This document shows, in pieces, positions 6,883 to 10,202 of a DNA stretch of 10,202 nt (its first letter is position 1; every line of letters begins with the position of its first letter). Origin of the DNA: CAZEJK01 sp964512045. Lineage in GTDB: Bacteria; Acidobacteriota; Thermoanaerobaculia; Thermoanaerobaculales; Sulfomarinibacteraceae. The notes under the pieces are model-generated. The model was given only the letters and a program-made list of their open reading frames with translations, searched no databases and was not told where the DNA came from. The position numbers and the translations under genes are program-made. The DNA lies in NCBI GenBank assembly GCA_964512045.1, contig CAZEJK010000184.1, positions 1-10,202 of the forward strand, given 5' to 3'.

Positions 6883-7128
6883 ATGGCACGTCGTTGCAGT
6901 CTGACCGGGAAGAAGCCGCTCGTGGGGTACAACGTTTCCCACGCTCATAACAAGACCAAGAGGCGCCAGCTCCCCAACGTGCAGTGGAAGCGGATCTACG
7001 TGCCCGAGCTCGACCGCTGGGTCCGGCTGCGGCTCTCGACGCGCGCTTTGCGGACCATCAACAAGAAGGGCCTGATGCGCTTCCTTGCGGACGAAGGTCT
7101 TTCGCTGCGCGACGTCGCCCGCCTGTAG
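6883..7128 (+). CDS. rpmB: 50S ribosomal protein L28
   Basis: The protein has 81 residues. The start is the ATG preceded by GGAGGG (6873-6878). The family signature is clear: MARRCSLTGKKPLVGYNVSH, then AHNKTKRRQLPN, and the closing LRTINKKGL block. L28 is a basic protein of the large ribosomal subunit. Compared with zinc-binding L28, which has two CxxC pairs, only Cys5 remains and Thr is at position 8, so this is a C-minus (non-zinc) form. It is a few residues longer than E. coli L28, with a C-terminal extension DEGLSLRDVARL. The gene stands alone, without rpmG beside it, with its own promoter and terminator. A longer in-frame reading from 6778 exists, but it would include the promoter and leader and is not credible. 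Confidence 0.97.
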   Translation: MARRCSLTGKKPLVGYNVSHAHNKTKRRQLPNVQWKRIYVPELDRWVRLRLSTRALRTINKKGLMRFLADEGLSLRDVARL

Positions 7129-7155
7129 CTCTCGGCTCTCCCACAGATGCTCTCC

Positions 7156-7190
7156 GCAGCCCGGCACTCGCCGGGCTGCTCGTGTTTCTG
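7156..7190 (+). terminator. rpmB intrinsic terminator
   Basis: GCAGCCCGGC (7156-7165) pairs perfectly with GCCGGGCTGC (7170-7179) around ACTC, a ten-base-pair GC-rich stem, followed by the T-rich TCGTGTTTCTG. It begins 28 nt after the rpmB stop. The T tract is interrupted, but the stem is strong and correctly placed. Confidence 0.8.
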
Positions 7191-7240
7191 TCAGACGCAC
7201 GGCTCTCGATGGCGGCCGCAGCCCTTTCTTCAACGGCACC

Positions 7241-7261
7241 GCCGGGGATCTCGGCCCCGGC
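7241..7261. other. Hairpin in the convergent intergenic region
   Basis: GCCGGGG (7241-7247) pairs perfectly with CCCCGGC (7255-7261) around a 7-nt loop, about 95 nt downstream of the peptidase stop on the - strand. It may help end the peptidase transcript, but no T tract follows on either strand. The rest of 7191-7354 shows no gene. Confidence 0.3.
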
Positions 7262-7354
7262 TCCGGCCTGCCACGGCGAAGCTCAAAGAGCGACGACGGT
7301 TGGACGGGCCCTGGTTCGGTCCTGCTCCGGTTCCGCAACCGTTCTCGTGCGGCG

Positions 7355-10027
7355 TCACTCGATCGTGGTGAGGGCTTGTCTGTCGCCGCCGGACCGGCTG
7401 CTGGCTGCACGGATCACCGCGGTCTCATCACCAGCCGGTTCGATCACGGCATGGCCACTTGCGGCAACGCCGTTGGTATCGTCCCAGGCAAACACCGTCA
7501 CCGCTGACGGCCGTTTGTCGAGCGACGGATCGACAGCGTACTGGGTTGCGAACGCCGGCCGGTCCACCGTCAGCTCGTCGACCTGCAACGCGGCGCCGTC
7601 TTCGTCAAGCCACTCGACACGAACCATGCCGGAGAAGTCCGCCACGCTCAGAACCAAACCCTCCGCGCGCAGTGCTCCAGCCCGCTCCACGACCTCCACT
7701 CGCGCCTCCTGACGCGGCTGCCGAACCGGCAACGCAGGATCGCCGAGAAGGTTGTACTGCTCCACCAGCGTGCGGTTCCTGATCTTCCGCTTTGCGCGGA
7801 GCACGGCCTCGCCGACGGTCGTACCGGAGAGGTTCAGCTCCTCGAGCACGATCTGTCCCATCGTCGACGACGGCGAGTTCCGCCACGACGCAGCGAACAC
7901 GGCCACAGCACCCCGTTCTGGCATGCGCAGCAGCTTCTCGCCGATCGAGTCCGCATTCGGATGGTCGAACGGCGCCGAGTAGCAGGTCAGGGCCAGCACG
8001 ATCGGCAGATCGGTCGTGGGCTCGAGCTTGTCCAGGTCATCGAGGGTGAACAGGTCGTGGTTCTTCCGGTAGTCAGGAGGCCCGGTTCTCCAGATGAACC
8101 GGCCGCCGTGGCCGAGAAACGAGACGGCCCACTTCCCTTCGTTCCACTCATCGAGGATCCGCTGCGTGTTCAGAGCGTTGTCCTCCTCGGAGGCCTGAGG
8201 ATAGATCTTGGCGGAGCGGAAGCCCTCGGCCACCAGCTCGCGCGCCAGCCGGTCACTGCTCCGCTGGAAGCCGATCGACTCGTTGGTAATGAGCAGGAGC
8301 GACCGCAGCCACGGTCCGGGAGAGCTGGACCTGGCGTAGGCGAGGGTCTTGTCGACCACCGCCTCGACCTCCTCTGGGGTCACCACCGGGATGCGGCCGA
8401 TCGCGAGGTCGGGCAGATAGTCGTCATCGTCGAGGCATGCGAACCAGCTATCACTCGCGGCGTACCCGTCGTACGTCATCGCGTTCCAGGTCGGGATCAG
8501 ATTGCGGTGGTTCTCGTCGGAGTGGGACTCGTACGGCGTAATCGGGATGCGTGGGAATGACGCATGTCGCCTCGTCGGAGCGAACACCATGTCAGCGTAG
8601 TTCGTGTCGATCGCGTCCGGGTTGCGCAGATCCCAGCTCGCGTCCCCGACCAGCAGGACGAACCGCAGTCTCGGCTCCTGCCACTCGGAGTACGCGTGCT
8701 GCACGAAGCTGCGGATCGCGCGCGGATGCAGGATTCCATGGTTGAACTCGTCGTAGACATCCTCGATGTCCACGATGACGGTCTTCAGACCGTTGGCACG
8801 GTGGTACTCCGCCAGGGGCTGGATCGCATCGCGGAGCGTCCTGTGCACGATCATGATGTACTCGGCCGCGTTTGCCGCCATGCGCAGGCTCGAGGGGCGA
8901 TCGACGACGATCCGGTCCGGAGCCCGCACACTCTCGTGCGTCGCGAAGACCAGGCTCGTCGCACCTGCGTCCACCACGAAGTCCGCCGTGCCATCGGCGC
9001 CCTCGAGGCCACGGGCATCGAGCCACCGGCCATCGTCGGTGGCTGCGACGGCGCCCCCACCGACGGTCGGCAGCTCGACGACGCCCTGATCGGCGCCCTC
9101 CACCGAGTACGCTCCCGGCGAGTCGAGCACGCCGCGATGGGCGAACTCGAGCTCGATCCAGTCGATCACGGCGACGTCGACGAGAAGCCTCTCCTTGTCA
9201 TCGACGATCTCGGTACGGTCGACGACACGGACCGTGAGCTCGTTCCCGCTCGGCTGGAACAGATCGTCGGGAACGTTCTCCTCGAACAGGAAGTCGACCT
9301 GCCCATCCCACTCAGCGTAGCCGATCGTCGTGCCGTTGAGCCCGATGACAATCTGGTGGTCCTTCACGTCAGGCAGCGCTCGCGCCGCCTCGGAGACTCC
9401 CCTGAGGAGGACAGCGACGCGGGCTGGTGCTCCGGCACGCCAGCCGTTCGCAACCGGGAACTCCCAGCTGAAGTGGCCGCTCTTCCCCGGCCTCAGCTTG
9501 TGGAGAAACCAGGGGCTCCGCTCCTCGTTTCGAAGGCGAAGACGGATCCGCTCCTCCTCATGATGCAGGGTCACGGACAGTGGCAGCGGGCCCGCGCTAG
9601 CTGCAGGAACCGGTTTCAGCTCGAGGTACTCGACGCCCCCCCCGGACCCATCGAGAACATAGGTGTTGTGACGGGAGTACGGGTAAAGATACGACCTCTC
9701 GCCCCGGATCGCGTGCCCAACGAACTCGATTGCATCTCCCGGCCCGAGCTCACCGTCGCCCTGATCCGCACACCGGATCGGAACGACCGCGCCGCGGTTG
9801 GTGAGCCGCAGCTCTGCCGACGGCACCGGGCCCGTGAGCACCCCAGCCGCCGCGAGATCGTCGAAGGTCAGCTGATAGATCCCGGTATGCTCGACCAGGA
9901 TCTTCGCGGCCCACGTTGACTGGTGCGTCTCAGCAGAGCTCACGCTGCTGGAAGCGACACAGCACACTGCCAGAACGGCGGAACAGATCCGCCCGAGCCG
10001 TACATGGAGCGTCTTGCGGTACATCAT
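7355..10027 (-). CDS. Secreted gingipain-like cysteine peptidase (family C25)
   Basis: The protein has 890 residues from tandem ATG codons. Residues 1-32 form a signal peptide: basic MMYRKTLHVRLGR, a hydrophobic stretch, and a likely signal peptidase I cut in SVSSA-ET. Residues about 38-370 are beta-rich and resemble the N-terminal region seen before C25 domains. The peptidase C25 domain (PF01364) spans about 390-768: LLVGDASWDL (458-467), the acidic ACLDDDDYLPDLAIGRIPVV segment (530-549), SFLGHGG with the probable catalytic His640, LALTCYSAP with the probable nucleophile Cys682, and the typical end YNLLGDPALPV (758-768). Residues about 775-865 look like a small beta domain. The C-terminus has no LPXTG, membrane anchor or obvious type IX sorting domain. 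Family members cleave proteins outside the cytoplasm, and gingipains cut after Arg or Lys; specificity here cannot be read. No Shine-Dalgarno site precedes the start. Alternatives are an inactive homologue or a PorU-like processing protease. Confidence 0.9.
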   Translation of the reverse strand: MMYRKTLHVRLGRICSAVLAVCCVASSSVSSAETHQSTWAAKILVEHTGIYQLTFDDLAAAGVLTGPVPSAELRLTNRGAVVPIRCADQGDGELGPGDAIEFVGHAIRGERSYLYPYSRHNTYVLDGSGGGVEYLELKPVPAASAGPLPLSVTLHHEEERIRLRLRNEERSPWFLHKLRPGKSGHFSWEFPVANGWRAGAPARVAVLLRGVSEAARALPDVKDHQIVIGLNGTTIGYAEWDGQVDFLFEENVPDDLFQPSGNELTVRVVDRTEIVDDKERLLVDVAVIDWIELEFAHRGVLDSPGAYSVEGADQGVVELPTVGGGAVAATDDGRWLDARGLEGADGTADFVVDAGATSLVFATHESVRAPDRIVVDRPSSLRMAANAAEYIMIVHRTLRDAIQPLAEYHRANGLKTVIVDIEDVYDEFNHGILHPRAIRSFVQHAYSEWQEPRLRFVLLVGDASWDLRNPDAIDTNYADMVFAPTRRHASFPRIPITPYESHSDENHRNLIPTWNAMTYDGYAASDSWFACLDDDDYLPDLAIGRIPVVTPEEVEAVVDKTLAYARSSSPGPWLRSLLLITNESIGFQRSSDRLARELVAEGFRSAKIYPQASEEDNALNTQRILDEWNEGKWAVSFLGHGGRFIWRTGPPDYRKNHDLFTLDDLDKLEPTTDLPIVLALTCYSAPFDHPNADSIGEKLLRMPERGAVAVFAASWRNSPSSTMGQIVLEELNLSGTTVGEAVLRAKRKIRNRTLVEQYNLLGDPALPVRQPRQEARVEVVERAGALRAEGLVLSVADFSGMVRVEWLDEDGAALQVDELTVDRPAFATQYAVDPSLDKRPSAVTVFAWDDTNGVAASGHAVIEPAGDETAVIRAASSRSGGDRQALTTIE

Positions 10028-10036
10028 GACCGGGCG

Positions 10037-10042
10037 ATCATA
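10037..10042 (-). promoter_or_regulatory. -10 element of the C25 peptidase gene, probably leaderless
   Basis: On the - strand TATGAT (five of six -10 positions) ends 9 nt before the ATG at 10027, so transcription would begin at or within a few bases of the start codon. The absence of a ribosome site agrees with a leaderless mRNA. No good -35 hexamer is seen at 16-18 nt. Confidence 0.5.
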
Positions 10043-10147
10043 GCATCCACGTCACGATGACTGATACCTGTTCTCACTCAATAGTCCGGAGTCGGCACAG
10101 GGTCGTGTCAGTGCTCCGATGCTGCCGTTCCGCGGCCGTGTCGGTCC

Positions 10148-10176
10148 TTGCGTGCCTGCACCGCCTCGCCTATGCT
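10148..10176 (+). promoter_or_regulatory. Divergent promoter for a gene beyond the right edge
   Basis: TTGCGT (10148-10153), 17 nt of spacer, and TATGCT (10171-10176) form a moderate sigma70-like promoter pointing right. It is followed by the GGAGG at 10191-10195. Confidence 0.45.
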
Positions 10177-10190
10177 CGCGGCACGACTGT

Positions 10191-10202
10191 GGAGGTCGGT
10201 TG
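10191..10202 (+). promoter_or_regulatory. Ribosome binding site at the window end, gene start at or just outside
   Basis: GGAGG (10191-10195) is followed after 4 nt by TTG (10200-10202), which could be the start codon; a start a few bases beyond the window is equally possible. No coding sequence can be assessed. Confidence 0.4.

Noticed and set aside
6029..6904. 291-codon open frame on the + strand ending inside rpmB
   Set aside because: It is antisense to the oxidoreductase and then runs through the rpmB promoter and leader.
6748..7410. 220-codon open frame on the - strand
   Set aside because: It is antisense to rpmB, crosses the rpmB terminator and overlaps the end of the peptidase gene; its composition is Arg/Pro-rich.
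8564..9919. 451-codon open frame on the + strand
   Set aside because: It lies entirely antisense to the C25 peptidase, which has a signal peptide and conserved motifs. Long antisense frames are expected in high-GC DNA, and its protein shows no family-like motif.
9959..9965. Possible lipoprotein Cys (LAVCC) in the peptidase signal peptide
   Set aside because: The residue before Cys22 is Val and before Cys23 is Cys, not the small Gly/Ala/Ser of a lipobox. A signal peptidase I site at SVSSA-ET fits better.

Overview
The window is a high-GC bacterial scaffold fragment with five protein-coding genes and one run of exactly 100 N. Its C-minus type ribosomal protein L28, PhaF/PhaI-type phasin, secreted family C25 peptidase and high-GC coding bias would fit an uncultured deltaproteobacterial-like lineage (Myxococcota, Desulfobacterota or Binatota in the broad sense). 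That placement is inference; no marker here settles it. The N run suggests a scaffolded draft or metagenome assembly.

Layout, left to right: (1) the 3' part of a large extracellular-type protein on the + strand, with an Ig-like domain, a fibronectin type III domain and a long LVIVD-type beta-propeller region; its 5' end lies outside the window. (2) A + strand gene joining a Lys-rich tail and phasin domain to a C-terminal DUF2188-like domain, followed by a hairpin and then the assembly gap. (3) Two - strand genes overlapping by 11 nt, probably one transcript: a zinc-independent MDR oxidoreductase, then an orphan PEP/pyruvate-binding (PPDK_N) protein without the rest of PEP synthase. (4) rpmB on the + strand, divergent from the oxidoreductase, with a clear sigma70-like promoter, a leader carrying two small hairpins, and a strong hairpin terminator. 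(5) A convergent - strand gene for a secreted gingipain-like C25 cysteine peptidase, whose promoter suggests a leaderless or nearly leaderless mRNA. (6) A divergent + strand promoter and Shine-Dalgarno site at the right edge that announce a gene beginning at or just beyond the window end.

The genes do not form one obvious pathway. The only likely operon is oxidoreductase/PPDK_N protein. I see no CRISPR array, transposon, phage module, tRNA or rRNA. The unusual points are the phasin-DUF2188 fusion, the orphan ATP-grasp-type protein coupled to a reductase, the structured rpmB leader, the C25 peptidase with no visible surface-anchoring domain, and the flanks of the gap. I did not find convincing evidence of a new multi-gene system.
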